DNA of 64,000 nt from UBA6170 sp942491385. GTDB lineage: Bacteria > Chloroflexota > Anaerolineae > Anaerolineales > Anaerolineaceae. The stretch is taken from assembly GCA_942491385.1 (NCBI GenBank), contig CALOAF010000005.1, positions 682,001 to 746,000 on the forward strand. The letters are read 5' to 3'. Below the pieces are notes generated by a model. It worked only from the letters and a program-made list of their open reading frames with translations. It was not told the DNA's origin and did no database searches. Shown here one piece after another: positions 42,652 through 50,884 of this stretch (positions within the stretch are counted from its first letter, which is position 1; every line of letters begins with the position of its first letter). Made by a program: the position numbers and the translations under genes.

Positions 42652-43425
42652 ATGTATAACACATTTTCTGAGGACTATGATCGCTTTGTCAATTGGGATA
42701 GCCGCCTGGCTTATGAAATACCCTTCATTGAAAAACAAATTCAATTCCTGCAGAACCGATTAAATAGACCTTTGGATATCCTCGATACTGCCTGTGGTAC
42801 TGGCATGCACGCCATCCACCTTGCCAGTGATGGTCATCAGGTGAGTGCAGCCGACCTGTTTCCGCAAATGATTGCAAAGAGCAAGCAGAATGCGTCCATG
42901 GCAGGTGTCCAGGTGAACTTTAAAACGGCTGGATTGGGAATGATGTCAGGGACTTTTGGACCAGCACAATTTGACCTGTTGCTGTGCCTGGGCAATTCAT
43001 TACCGCACCTTATTACCGCGCAGGAGCTTTCGGAATCCTTGCAGGACTTTGCAAACGTTCTACGCCCCGGCGGGATGCTGTTCATCCAGAATCGAAATTT
43101 TGACGCGGTCATACAGCATCAGGAACGCTGGATGGAGCCGCAGCTGTACCAGGAAGGGGAAGAAGAGTGGATCTTCCAGCGCTTCTATGATTTTCTCCCA
43201 AACGGACTGATTCGTTTTAACATTGTCACACTCCAACATAAATTGGATTCGGATTGGCAATCTGGTGTCAACAGCACAATCCTGCGACCACAATTAAGCG
43301 CTGAACTTGAACAGCAATTACAGCAGGTTGGTTTTGATGAGATTCGCACCTTTGGCAGTATGCAAGGGGAAGGTTTTTCGCCCGATTCGAGTGGTAATTT
43401 GATCATCACAGCCATCAAACCTTAA
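42652..43425 (+). CDS. Class I SAM-dependent methyltransferase, glycine/sarcosine-methyltransferase-like
   Basis: A 257-residue methyltransferase beginning MYNTFSEDYDRFVNWDSRL. Motif I is ILDTACGTGMHAIHLASDGH, followed by SAADLFPQMIAKSKQNA and the motif IV region FDLLLCLGNSLPHLITA. The C-terminal beta insert (QRFYDFLPNGLIRFNIVTLQH) resembles the glycine N-methyltransferase group. Substrate not determinable. GAGG precedes the ATG at 42652; an in-frame GTG two codons earlier is less well placed. It lies upstream of the AGPS-like gene but is separated from it by that gene's own promoter. Confidence 0.88.
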   Translation: MYNTFSEDYDRFVNWDSRLAYEIPFIEKQIQFLQNRLNRPLDILDTACGTGMHAIHLASDGHQVSAADLFPQMIAKSKQNASMAGVQVNFKTAGLGMMSGTFGPAQFDLLLCLGNSLPHLITAQELSESLQDFANVLRPGGMLFIQNRNFDAVIQHQERWMEPQLYQEGEEEWIFQRFYDFLPNGLIRFNIVTLQHKLDSDWQSGVNSTILRPQLSAELEQQLQQVGFDEIRTFGSMQGEGFSPDSSGNLIITAIKP

Positions 43426-43498
43426 AACAATCAATATCAACCACTCAACCAACAAACCAAGAATCCGAATATTTTTACCAACCGCCAGCAAAAACATC

Positions 43499-43550
43499 TT
43501 GACTTCAGATTGGGAATCATTATAATTTTAACTGGTATGACCTCTTACCA
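43499..43550 (+). promoter_or_regulatory. Promoter/operator of the AGPS-like gene, twin of the glpD promoter
   Basis: -35 TTGACT (43499-43504), 16-nt spacer, -10 TATAAT (43521-43526), and dyad TGGTATGA-CC-TCTTACCA (43533-43550, one mismatch between arms). From 8 nt before the -10 through the dyad it matches the glpD element at all but one position, although the spacer upstream of that differs. Confidence 0.85.
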
Positions 43551-43655
43551 ATTATCTTGTATTGCAGGATTTTTTCAATTAAGAATCTTTCAGAAAGCAC
43601 CTTTCAACCAATTGAATTAAATACCTGAATTGAATATGTGGAATCGAGGTGGTCA

Positions 43656-45395
43656 ATGAGTAAAACCAGGAAATTTCAACCGCCCTGGCTGGAGCAAACA
43701 GCCTCCAATCGTTCTTATCGCAGCCTGTATAAGTGGGGTGATCCGGATGGTTTCAAACATCCCAACCAGGGCATGTACCAGATGCTCAAAGATGTCTTTC
43801 AATTGGACGATCAGGCCTTTCAGGCACCGGTCAACACCGGTCTGGAGGAATTCAGCGCAGAAATCCCTTCTCAATTGCCAGCCAGGCATATTGACCGCTT
43901 AACCGAAATTGTCAGCCAGGAAAATCTGTCTACAGACACTTATCACAGAACACGCACCTCCTATGGCGCAGGTATGATCGATGCGTTGCGGGTGCGGCAT
44001 AAGATTTTTGAAAATATTGCCGATGTGGTGGTTTCTCCCCGCAATAACCAGGAGATTTCGTCCATTCTCAATTATTGCCAATCAGAAAAACTGCCTGTCT
44101 ATATTTATGGGGCCGGTTCCACCGTCACACGCGGTGTTGAAGCCGTACAGGGTGGGGTCTGTATTGATATGAGTCAGCATATGAACAAGGTGCTCGATTT
44201 CAATGAGAACAATCAGACGATCACGGTTCAGGCAGGCATCTATGGGCCAGCTTTGGAAGAGATCCTGAATAATGCCCCCACAACCTTAAGTGCCAAACAG
44301 CGTTATACCTGCGGACATTTTCCGCAATCTTTTCTGCATTCCAGCGTGGGCGGCTGGGTGGTTACGCGCGGCGCAGGACAAAACTCCACTTACTACGGAA
44401 AAATTGAAGACCTGGTACTCTCACAAAAATACATTACACCTATCGGCGAAGTCCAAACCCCGGCGTACCCGCGTTGTGCCACCGGACCGGACTACAACCA
44501 GATCATGATCGGATCGGAAGGATGTTTTGGTGTCCTGGCCGAAGTGACCCTCAAGCTCTATCGTTACCAACCCGAGAACATCCAGCGTTACAGTTACTTA
44601 TTCAAAAATTGGGAAGAAGCCCAACTGGCAGTCCGTGAAATTATGCAGGCTGAAGCTGGTTTTCCATCGGTTTTCCGCCTGTCCGACCCGGAAGAAACGG
44701 ATGTTGCCATGCGCATGTATCACATCCATGGTTCACCAGCCGATACGGTGATTAAGAATCTCGGATACCAGCCCATGCAAAGGTGTCTGTTGTTGGGATC
44801 CTGTGATGGAGACAAAGCCTATGCACGTCTGGTAAAGCGCACAATCGCTCGAACCGCGCGAAAATACAAAGCCTTCCCATTGACGCCTTTTGGTGTCACC
44901 CAACGCTGGGAAAAGAGCCGCTTTACCGATCCCTATCTGCGGGAAGATTTGATGGACTTCGGCATATTAATCGACACACTCGAATGTGCTGTCACCTGGG
45001 ATCAGATGCCTGAGGCGCATTCGCACGTACGCAAGTTCGTCAAAAGCCATCCTCGAACCGTCTGTATGACACACCTTTCACACGCTTATCCGCAGGGTGC
45101 TAACCTATACTTCATTTTTATCGCCAAAATCACAGAGATTGATGACTATCTGAAATTACAATATGGCATCTTACAGGCTGTCCAGGAATCCGGTGCAGCC
45201 ATGAGTCACCATCATGGCATTGGAAAACAGACCGGACCCTGGTTGGAAAAACAAATTGGTTCCCCAAACATGGACATCCTGCGCGCACTCAAACAGCACT
45301 TTGATCCAAACAACATCATGAATCCAGGTGGAACACTTGGGTTGGACATGAGTGAAAATCAGAAACAGAAGCGTTGGGGATTTCGTGAACCGTAG
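43656..45395 (+). CDS. FAD-binding oxidase related to alkyldihydroxyacetonephosphate synthase (AGPS)
   Basis: A 579-residue VAO/PCMH-type flavoprotein. The FAD domain has VVVSPRNNQEISSILNYCQ, VYIYGAGSTVTRGVEAVQGG and RGAGQNSTYYGKIEDLV. The cap domain follows, and the C-terminus has the AGPS-type motif GAAMSHHHGIGKQTGPWL with three His. Eukaryotic AGPS makes the ether bond of plasmalogen precursors from acyl-DHAP; bacterial homologues are usually annotated as FAD-linked oxidases and may instead oxidise a glycerol or DHAP derivative. Sharing a promoter with glpD supports a glycerol/DHAP-lipid role. The ATG at 43656 follows GAGGTGG. Confidence 0.85.
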   Translation: MSKTRKFQPPWLEQTASNRSYRSLYKWGDPDGFKHPNQGMYQMLKDVFQLDDQAFQAPVNTGLEEFSAEIPSQLPARHIDRLTEIVSQENLSTDTYHRTRTSYGAGMIDALRVRHKIFENIADVVVSPRNNQEISSILNYCQSEKLPVYIYGAGSTVTRGVEAVQGGVCIDMSQHMNKVLDFNENNQTITVQAGIYGPALEEILNNAPTTLSAKQRYTCGHFPQSFLHSSVGGWVVTRGAGQNSTYYGKIEDLVLSQKYITPIGEVQTPAYPRCATGPDYNQIMIGSEGCFGVLAEVTLKLYRYQPENIQRYSYLFKNWEEAQLAVREIMQAEAGFPSVFRLSDPEETDVAMRMYHIHGSPADTVIKNLGYQPMQRCLLLGSCDGDKAYARLVKRTIARTARKYKAFPLTPFGVTQRWEKSRFTDPYLREDLMDFGILIDTLECAVTWDQMPEAHSHVRKFVKSHPRTVCMTHLSHAYPQGANLYFIFIAKITEIDDYLKLQYGILQAVQESGAAMSHHHGIGKQTGPWLEKQIGSPNMDILRALKQHFDPNNIMNPGGTLGLDMSENQKQKRWGFREP

Positions 45396-45404
45396 AAAAA
45401 TAAA

Positions 45405-45620
45405 TTATATTGCTTCCCGCAAATGGTCAAAATCCTGCTTGGGTTGTAGACCAAACAGTCCTTTGTATTCCCGACTGAAATGGGAAGAATCATTATAGCC
45501 AACACTAAAAGCAACATCGGTTGCGTTGTGTCTTCCCCCTAAAAGTAAACGCCGTGCTTCCTGGAGTCTTAGTCGTTTTTGGTATTGAATTGGGCTCAGT
45601 AGACTATTTGTAAAAACCTA
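45405..45620 (-). pseudogene. Remnant of an AraC-family regulator (C-terminal DNA-binding part)
   Basis: The minus strand encodes SPIQYQKRLRLQEARRLLLG, then ATDVAFSVGYNDSSHFSREY and FGLQPKQDFDHLREAI with a stop at 45405-45407. This is the second helix-turn-helix and tail of an AraC regulator. The N-terminal sensor and first helix-turn-helix are missing and there is no start codon; the coding trace begins at the 3' end of a truncated nitroreductase gene. Confidence 0.8.
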
Positions 45621-45852
45621 CTACAACAATTGACGCATCGATAGCAAAGTTATTGAATCCTCTGAAAGTACAGGCTTCTTTTCCATTAGGATCTCTTACA
45701 ATAACAAAGTGCCAAGGTTGTGTATTTGTCGCAGAGGGCGAGAGTCTGCCCGTCTCAACAAAATTATTGATAACTTCCTCGGGCACAGTTTCATTCTTGA
45801 ACTGTCTGATGCTTCTTCGGGTTAGCATTTGTTCAACAAAACACATTTTCAT
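45604..45852 (-). pseudogene. Truncated nitroreductase (N-terminal half only)
   Basis: An 82-residue open frame with MLTRRSIRQFKNETVPEEV and TGRLSPSATNTQPWHFVIV, i.e. the FMN-binding start of a nitroreductase. It then ends after IDASIVVVGFYK where about 90 more residues are expected. Its stop lies at the junction with the AraC remnant. An 82-residue product could not form the normal flavin site, so it is judged non-functional. Confidence 0.8.
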
Positions 45853-45937
45853 ATCCTAAATTTCCATGGATATCGTATTTTATTCGTAGAAATTTGGATT
45901 ACTTGATTAGCAATCTACTCACTAGTATATCCATATT

Positions 45938-46717
45938 CTATTTGATTGTCATTTTGAAGGCTTTTAGAGCCATAAACATCCCAAAAGCAGCAAAGCCAGC
46001 AGATACAGCGAAACAAATCCACAATGGAATATTTGCTACAGATCCCATCTTAAAGGCCGGGCCCAAAGTAATCTGGCGTAGGCCAGTAACAACATAGGTC
46101 GTTGGGTTGGCATAGGCGCCAATCTGCATCCAGGTTGGTAAAGAATCTAAGGGGTAAAGTGAATTGCTCAAAAAAAGAAGTGGCAACTGGAGAAGGAAAA
46201 TCATCATATGATACCCTTCCGAGCTATCCGTTGATGATGCCACAGCCAAGGCAAATCCCGAGAACCCAATTCCATAACCAGCTATCAACAGCAAGCCTCC
46301 AACCCAGCCAAGGGGATTATCGCTCAACTTCGCCCCCATAAGCAAACCGACCATCAAAATTACAATCGATTGAATGAGCACTTTCGTTACGATGCTGGTT
46401 GCACTACCCATCAAGATACTCAAACGCGGGATCGGAGCAGCTAAATATTCTTTTACGATCCCGATTAGTCGCTCATTGAGCCAGGTTGATCCCCCTGCGA
46501 TTGCCGCGCTAACGGCTGTCAGGGCTACTATTCCGGGCACAACAAAAGTCATATAATCATTACCGCCATCGGGCGTCGTTGTTCCCATAAGGCTGCGCAT
46601 CCCAACCCCAAACAGGATCACCCATAAAATTGGTTGAATTAGCATCCCTACTATTTCCTCGGGATGTACTAACGCTTTCTTCATTTGCTTTTGCCACAAC
46701 AATATGGTTGCATTCAT
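45938..46717 (-). CDS. ABC-2 type transporter permease (DrrB-like)
   Basis: A 259-residue inner-membrane protein with six helices (EIVGMLIQPILWVILFGVGM, YMTFVVPGIVALTAVSAAIAG, SIVILMVGLLMGA and others) and the loop GGSTWLNERLIGIVKEYLAAP, typical of DrrB/NodJ-like exporters. It pairs with the ATPase gene 11 nt upstream. Drug or lipid export is the usual role; the substrate here is unknown. AAGGAAACATAAT precedes the ATG. It is the last gene of the padR-SDR-ATPase-permease operon. Confidence 0.9.
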   Translation of the reverse strand: MNATILLWQKQMKKALVHPEEIVGMLIQPILWVILFGVGMRSLMGTTTPDGGNDYMTFVVPGIVALTAVSAAIAGGSTWLNERLIGIVKEYLAAPIPRLSILMGSATSIVTKVLIQSIVILMVGLLMGAKLSDNPLGWVGGLLLIAGYGIGFSGFALAVASSTDSSEGYHMMIFLLQLPLLFLSNSLYPLDSLPTWMQIGAYANPTTYVVTGLRQITLGPAFKMGSVANIPLWICFAVSAGFAAFGMFMALKAFKMTIK

Positions 46718-46728
46718 ATTATGTTTCC

Positions 46729-47682
46729 TTATTTATCTCGTAATTGTCGGCCCGTATATTTCAGAAAAACATCGCCCAGGCTGGGTTTGGATACCGAGAT
46801 GTCCTCAATCAAAAAACCACTTTTATTGGCTGTTTCAACAATTTCAACCAGGCGGCGGTTGCCGGAATCCACACCAATCTGAATGATTCCGTTAGAAGAG
46901 TTGAAGCTCTCCACATAGGGAAGCGTTTTGGCATTTTCACAAAAGACATCCTGTTTTCCATTTCCAATAATTCTAATGTTATCGGCTCCCATTTGATCTA
47001 TAAGGTCACGTGGAGAACCTTCGACCACAATTTTGCCATGATCCATTACGCCCACTTGATCCGCCAGAGCTTCAGCTTCATCCATATAATGGGTTGTCAA
47101 CAGCATGGTCATGTTGGTATTACTTTTCAGTGTTCGAATATACTCCCAGATAATGGCTCGGTTTTGTGGGTCCAAACCTTGAGTTGGCTCATCCAGAAAC
47201 AGAACAGATGGATTGGTGATTAGCCCTCGTGCTAATTCTAATCGGCGTTTCATGCCGCCTGAGTAAGTCTTGGTTCGCCTGTCAGCAGCTTCTTCTAATT
47301 CGACCAAGCTAAGGAGCTCTTTAATTTTTGCTAACCGATCAGCTTTTCCAATCCCATATAGGCGAGCGTGAAAATCCAAAGACTCTCTGCCAGTCAGATC
47401 AGGGTCTAAAACAATTTCCTGGAATGTAACTCCGATGTGCTGGCGTACTTGGTCGGCTTTCTGAATAACATCTAATCCAACAACTTCTGCACGACCGAAT
47501 GTAGGTTCAACTAGTGTGGTTAACATGGATATCGTGGTTGTTTTTCCAGCACCGTTTGGGCCTAGAAGCGCATAAATCGAATTTGTTTGGATTGAGAGAT
47601 CAATATTATCAACCGCAAGCACATCTTTTCCGTATCGTTTCGTTAATCCTTTGGTTAAGATTGCTTTTCCATTTGTACTCAT
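46729..47682 (-). CDS. ABC transporter ATP-binding protein (DrrA-like)
   Basis: A 317-residue ABC ATPase. Walker A YALLGPNGAGKTTTISML, Q-loop in GVTFQEIVLDPDLTGRES, signature TYSGGMKRRLELARGL, Walker B VLFLDEPTQGLDPQNRA, H-loop LLTTHYMDEAEALAD. The C-terminal extension of about 90 residues with VEIVETANKSGFLIEDISVSK is the DrrA-specific regulatory domain. It energises the permease downstream. It starts 10 nt after the SDR gene, in the PadR-controlled operon. Confidence 0.94.
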   Translation of the reverse strand: MSTNGKAILTKGLTKRYGKDVLAVDNIDLSIQTNSIYALLGPNGAGKTTTISMLTTLVEPTFGRAEVVGLDVIQKADQVRQHIGVTFQEIVLDPDLTGRESLDFHARLYGIGKADRLAKIKELLSLVELEEAADRRTKTYSGGMKRRLELARGLITNPSVLFLDEPTQGLDPQNRAIIWEYIRTLKSNTNMTMLLTTHYMDEAEALADQVGVMDHGKIVVEGSPRDLIDQMGADNIRIIGNGKQDVFCENAKTLPYVESFNSSNGIIQIGVDSGNRRLVEIVETANKSGFLIEDISVSKPSLGDVFLKYTGRQLRDK

Positions 47683-47692
47683 AAAACATCCT

Positions 47693-48523
47693 TTACGTCT
47701 GGAGACCTGTCAGTTCTTCAGCAATTTGCCATAATTTTTCGGTTATACCATTCGCATGATTGGAGATGTCAATCTCTCGTTCTTCAGTTTTGTAGAAATA
47801 TTTTCCAGTTGTGTTTGTTACTTCATCTGAGGTTGCCAAATAGGCAATTCTCTCTCCACCTTTTTCGGGATTTTCTAAAAACGTGTTCAAGAGTTTTACT
47901 ACAAACTTGGGATAATCCCGAAATGAATTGGTGGCCAACACTCCAGGGTGAAGTGCATTCACGGTTATCCCCTTTGCCTTCATACGTTTTGCCAATTCGA
48001 CTGTATACAAAACAGCTGCCATTTTTGAATTTGCGTATGCATCACCTGCTTTATAGCCAGTCTTTAACATTAGATTATCAAAATTTATTGAACCGCTCTT
48101 ATATAGTTCCGAAACCACATTGACGATGCGCCCATTTCCACTTGCTTGAAGATTGTCCAAGAGAAGCTGAGAAATCATGAAAGTTCCCAAAAAGTTAACA
48201 GCAAACGTCATCTCCACCCCATTCGAGGTTTCTTCTCTTTTTACTTTGTATACCCCAGCATTATTGACTAAAACATCAATTTTTGGATATTTTCTCTTGA
48301 TTTGATCAACTGCTGCTCGGACTGAGGAGGGATCTGATACGTCAACAGTGATCAAGCGTACATTCTCGTTGCCAGTCTGAGCGAAGATATCTTGATGTAC
48401 CTCTTTTGACTTTTCGCTGTCACGACAAAGCATGAGAATGCAGTGCCCTGATTTTGCCAGATTGAGAGCAGCTTCTTTTCCGATTCCGGAATTTGATCCT
48501 GTAATGATAATTGTCTTCATCAT
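47693..48523 (-). CDS. SDR family oxidoreductase in the PadR operon
   Basis: A 276-residue short-chain dehydrogenase with IITGSNSGIGKEAALNLAKSG, NNAGVYK, VNVVSELYKSG in place of the usual VSS-containing catalytic strand (the Ser is in VVSEL), and DAYANSKMAAVLY giving Y-x-x-x-K. It is related to the SDR at 19617 (same retinol-dehydrogenase-like branch). The ATG at 48523 is used because AAAGGA lies just before it. It is co-transcribed with padR upstream and the ABC exporter downstream, so it may detoxify a compound that the exporter removes. Confidence 0.9.
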   Translation of the reverse strand: MMKTIIITGSNSGIGKEAALNLAKSGHCILMLCRDSEKSKEVHQDIFAQTGNENVRLITVDVSDPSSVRAAVDQIKRKYPKIDVLVNNAGVYKVKREETSNGVEMTFAVNFLGTFMISQLLLDNLQASGNGRIVNVVSELYKSGSINFDNLMLKTGYKAGDAYANSKMAAVLYTVELAKRMKAKGITVNALHPGVLATNSFRDYPKFVVKLLNTFLENPEKGGERIAYLATSDEVTNTTGKYFYKTEEREIDISNHANGITEKLWQIAEELTGLQT

Positions 48524-48543
48524 TGTTCCTTTCAAATTTTGAT

Positions 48544-49050
48544 TTAGGCTGACTGCAAGCGGCGAATGACCTCGCCCAACCAGTCAATTTCTTTGGCATA
48601 GTATTGATGCAAATATTCAATGGCTAAATGGTTTTGTCTCATATCCTCTGGAATATCATCAAGTTGCTGGAATTTGTCTTTGACCATCTGAATTCGATTT
48701 ACCAATAGTGAAACAGCTTCTTCTGTTGGTAGCATGTACATGAAATCAAAGCCGACTACGCTGGGAAATTCGGGTGCTACGAGAGAGGAAAGATTCTGAC
48801 GTAGTAGGCGAAAAAATGCTTTTTTTCCATCTTCTGTCACTGAGTAAACTCGGCGCTGTGGGCGATTTCCTTCTTGTTCTTGAACGTGGGTTACCCAGCC
48901 GTCTTTTTCCATGTCAATTAGGAGTTTGTAAGCGTTTGATTTTTTGAGCGAAATCGGTGTGCCTAAGTTTTGTTGCAACATTTCATTCAACTGATACGCA
49001 TGCATGCCGTGGCTAAGGAGTAGTCCAAGTAATAAAAGTTTCTTTTCCAT
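48544..49050 (-). CDS. PadR family transcriptional regulator
   Basis: A 168-residue PadR repressor. The winged helix is LLLGLLLSHGMHAYQLNEML, KSNAYKLLIDMEKDGWVTHV, then RRVYSVTEDGKKAFFRLL. A C-terminal helical dimerisation domain follows (VSLLVNRIQMVKDKFQQLDD), as in the longer PadR subfamily 1. It is the first gene of its operon and sits below a promoter with two copies of an exact half-site, one pair forming a palindrome. Autoregulation and control of the exporter genes by a toxic phenolic or drug-like ligand is the standard model for the family. Confidence 0.92.
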   Translation of the reverse strand: MEKKLLLLGLLLSHGMHAYQLNEMLQQNLGTPISLKKSNAYKLLIDMEKDGWVTHVQEQEGNRPQRRVYSVTEDGKKAFFRLLRQNLSSLVAPEFPSVVGFDFMYMLPTEEAVSLLVNRIQMVKDKFQQLDDIPEDMRQNHLAIEYLHQYYAKEIDWLGEVIRRLQSA

Positions 49051-49065
49051 ATCGCATCCTTCTTT

Positions 49066-49126
49066 GAATAGTCATATTTGGAATAGTCAATAATGACTAT
49101 TCTATCATTCATTATCCCCCTGTCAA
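49066..49126 (-). promoter_or_regulatory. padR operon promoter with PadR-type palindrome and extra half-site
   Basis: Minus-strand -35 TTGACA (49126-49121), 16-nt spacer, -10 TAGAAT (49104-49099). The perfect palindrome GAATAGTCA (49081-49089) / TGACTATTC (49094-49102) with 4-nt centre overlaps the -10. A further half-site GAATAGTCA is at 49066-49074, nearer the gene. The position is ideal for repression. Confidence 0.85.
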
Positions 49127-49353
49127 GCACAGACTGCGACTCAAATACATTTCTTATAATCAACCTGAAATGGAATAAAAAATCTTTTAGATATCAATTG
49201 AAAGCTTTTTTGGGCAAACATAATCTCCATTGTGTTCACTTGATCTGATAATGGGGTGTGAAATCGGCTCTTTTTTGGATTTCTCAAAGAGCTAAATCTG
49301 ATTCCAGTGAACATATTTCGTCTAGAGGCAGGTGTGTTTACTGTTTTGAACGC

Positions 49354-49720
49354 ATGAAATTTGTTGATCCAATCTGTGATCGAAAGAAGATCAAGCAGAT
49401 CAAAAACTTGCTGCGGGGCGGAGTCCCAATCGGGATCTGTTGCTGTTTGTTTATGGGATCAATACCGCTTTGCGAATATCAAACCTTTTTAAACTCCGGA
49501 GCAATCAATGTATTGGCGAAGATGGGAAACCCCGCAATCGCTTCTGGATCAAGGATCAGAAGAGAGAATAGCGTCACGATATCATTGTCAACCAAAGCTT
49601 TCACAAGTCGGTTTTCGGGGATTCTATCACACCCAATGTCTCAGAAAGATCTGGGACTATCACGCCAGAATGCAAAACCACGTTGAGAATATGGATCAAG
49701 ATGACACAATTCTCCTGGGA
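49354..49720 (+). pseudogene. Decayed tyrosine recombinase/integrase
   Basis: Starting at ATG 49354 the plus strand gives FVDPICDRKKIKQIKNLLRG. It then shifts frame at 49419 to RSPNRDLLLFVYGINTALRI, where TALRIS is box I with the first catalytic Arg of tyrosine recombinases, and runs on to FWIKDQKRE before a TAG (49569-49571). Degraded traces continue beyond. Box II with H-x-x-R and the Tyr is not seen. At least one frameshift and one nonsense change make it dead. It is the only mobile-element trace in the window. Confidence 0.72.
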
Positions 49721-49820
49721 AATCAAAATTAGCAGGAATACATACTGATACCAATCAAATCATACCCGGAAGAGTACGGTTTTTCAGTCACGCCCGTTAT
49801 GGGAGTCTGTTTCCACAATA

Positions 49821-50297
49821 AGAACCCCGGTTGAGAGGGCTTTTCAATGGTTATGGAACCAACCGGAAGTTTCAGTGACATAGAGTGGTATGGGCACCCT
49901 GGAACGGGTCCAGGAAAATATTGTTTCAGACAGTAAATCCGGGGTTGGTAGTCTTCATACAGACGAATTAGCTGTAATTGATCAGGCACGTGAAGCGATC
50001 AAAGCACAAAGCCCAATTCCCTGCACTACTTGTGAATATTGCTTACCCTGTCCAAATGAAGTCAATATCCCCAGGAATTTTGAAACTTACAACCAGGCAG
50101 CCATGTATGATGATGTTAATGGAAGCCGATATGCCTATAAAAACTTCATCCGCGAAGAACAAAAAGCCAGCCAGTGCATCCAATGCGGTGAATGTTTATC
50201 CAAATGCCCACAAGAGATTGAAATACCTTCCTGGCTTGCAGTGGTCGATGAGGTTCTGGATCTCGAGAAGCCCTACTCATACTCTTTAGGAGCTTAA
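49821..50297 (+). pseudogene. Remnant of an aldo/keto reductase, ferredoxin-containing C-terminal part
   Basis: The plus strand gives ERAFQWLWNQPEVSVT, an in-frame TAG (about 49887-49889), then SGMGTLERVQENIVSDSKSG. The 4Fe-4S part follows as CTTCEYCLPCPNEVNIPRNF and ASQCIQCGECLSKCPQEIEI, ending normally at 50297. This is the C-terminal third of the oxidoreductases that fuse an aldo/keto reductase barrel to two CxxCxxCxxxCP motifs; the barrel is lost. ATG 49890 could restart a 135-residue ferredoxin-like product, but no ribosome site is seen. Confidence 0.75.
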
Positions 50298-50872
50298 AAA
50301 TCCGGTTCCCCGGGTTGCCAGTCAGTCCGTTTTGCCCATTCTTCAGCAGCCAGATAGATCAGATCCACAGCCGGGTCTTTGACATCCGGATACATAAAGG
50401 GGTTAGCCAGATGCTCGGATAGCATGCGCTTCAGGCGCGCATACGCTTCAGCAGTTTGGGAATGAGCACGTAGATAATCACGAAACAGCAAAGGATAACG
50501 TTGGTTAGCGCGTCCACGGACGCGCACATGCGTATGGGTGCGACGCTGATTGGTAGGTGGGTGAAAAAACATTTTTTCCCAATGCTGTGGATGCTCATCC
50601 TGACCAGGTGGGACATGATCACCCAGATTTCCTTCAGACAATGAATACCCTAGCTTTTCCATGGCATCGACCACATCCTGGTTCAATGCCACCACCGTAA
50701 TTTGGATATCAATCACATCTTTGGCAGCCAAACCCGGCACTGCCGTGGATCCGATATGATCGATGCGTAATGCCAGTTCACCCAGTCCTTCGCGCAGTTG
50801 GCTGGCAATGTGGGCAAATTCCTGCGGCCAGCTTTCTTTGTAATCAACAATCTCGTATTTAGGATTTATCAT
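50294..50872 (-). CDS. GrpB family (UPF0157) protein, nucleotidyltransferase-like
   Basis: A 192-residue protein of the GrpB/COG2320 family. It has the nucleotidyltransferase-like core LRIDHIGSTAVPGLAAKDVIDIQIT, where D-x-D-like acids follow GSTAVPGL, and the HTHVRVRGRANQRYPLLFRDYL block, then YARLKRMLSEHLANPFMYPD. The activity of the family is not proven. AAGGATCGA precedes the ATG. It sits 12 nt after the beta-lactamase-like gene, so the two form an operon; its last 4 nt overlap the converging reductase remnant. Confidence 0.88.
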   Translation of the reverse strand: MINPKYEIVDYKESWPQEFAHIASQLREGLGELALRIDHIGSTAVPGLAAKDVIDIQITVVALNQDVVDAMEKLGYSLSEGNLGDHVPPGQDEHPQHWEKMFFHPPTNQRRTHTHVRVRGRANQRYPLLFRDYLRAHSQTAEAYARLKRMLSEHLANPFMYPDVKDPAVDLIYLAAEEWAKRTDWQPGEPDF

Positions 50873-50884
50873 TCGATCCTTCGA

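Noticed and set aside
49729..49989. 86-residue minus-strand open frame
   Set aside because: Antisense to the aldo/keto reductase remnant; no recognisable features.
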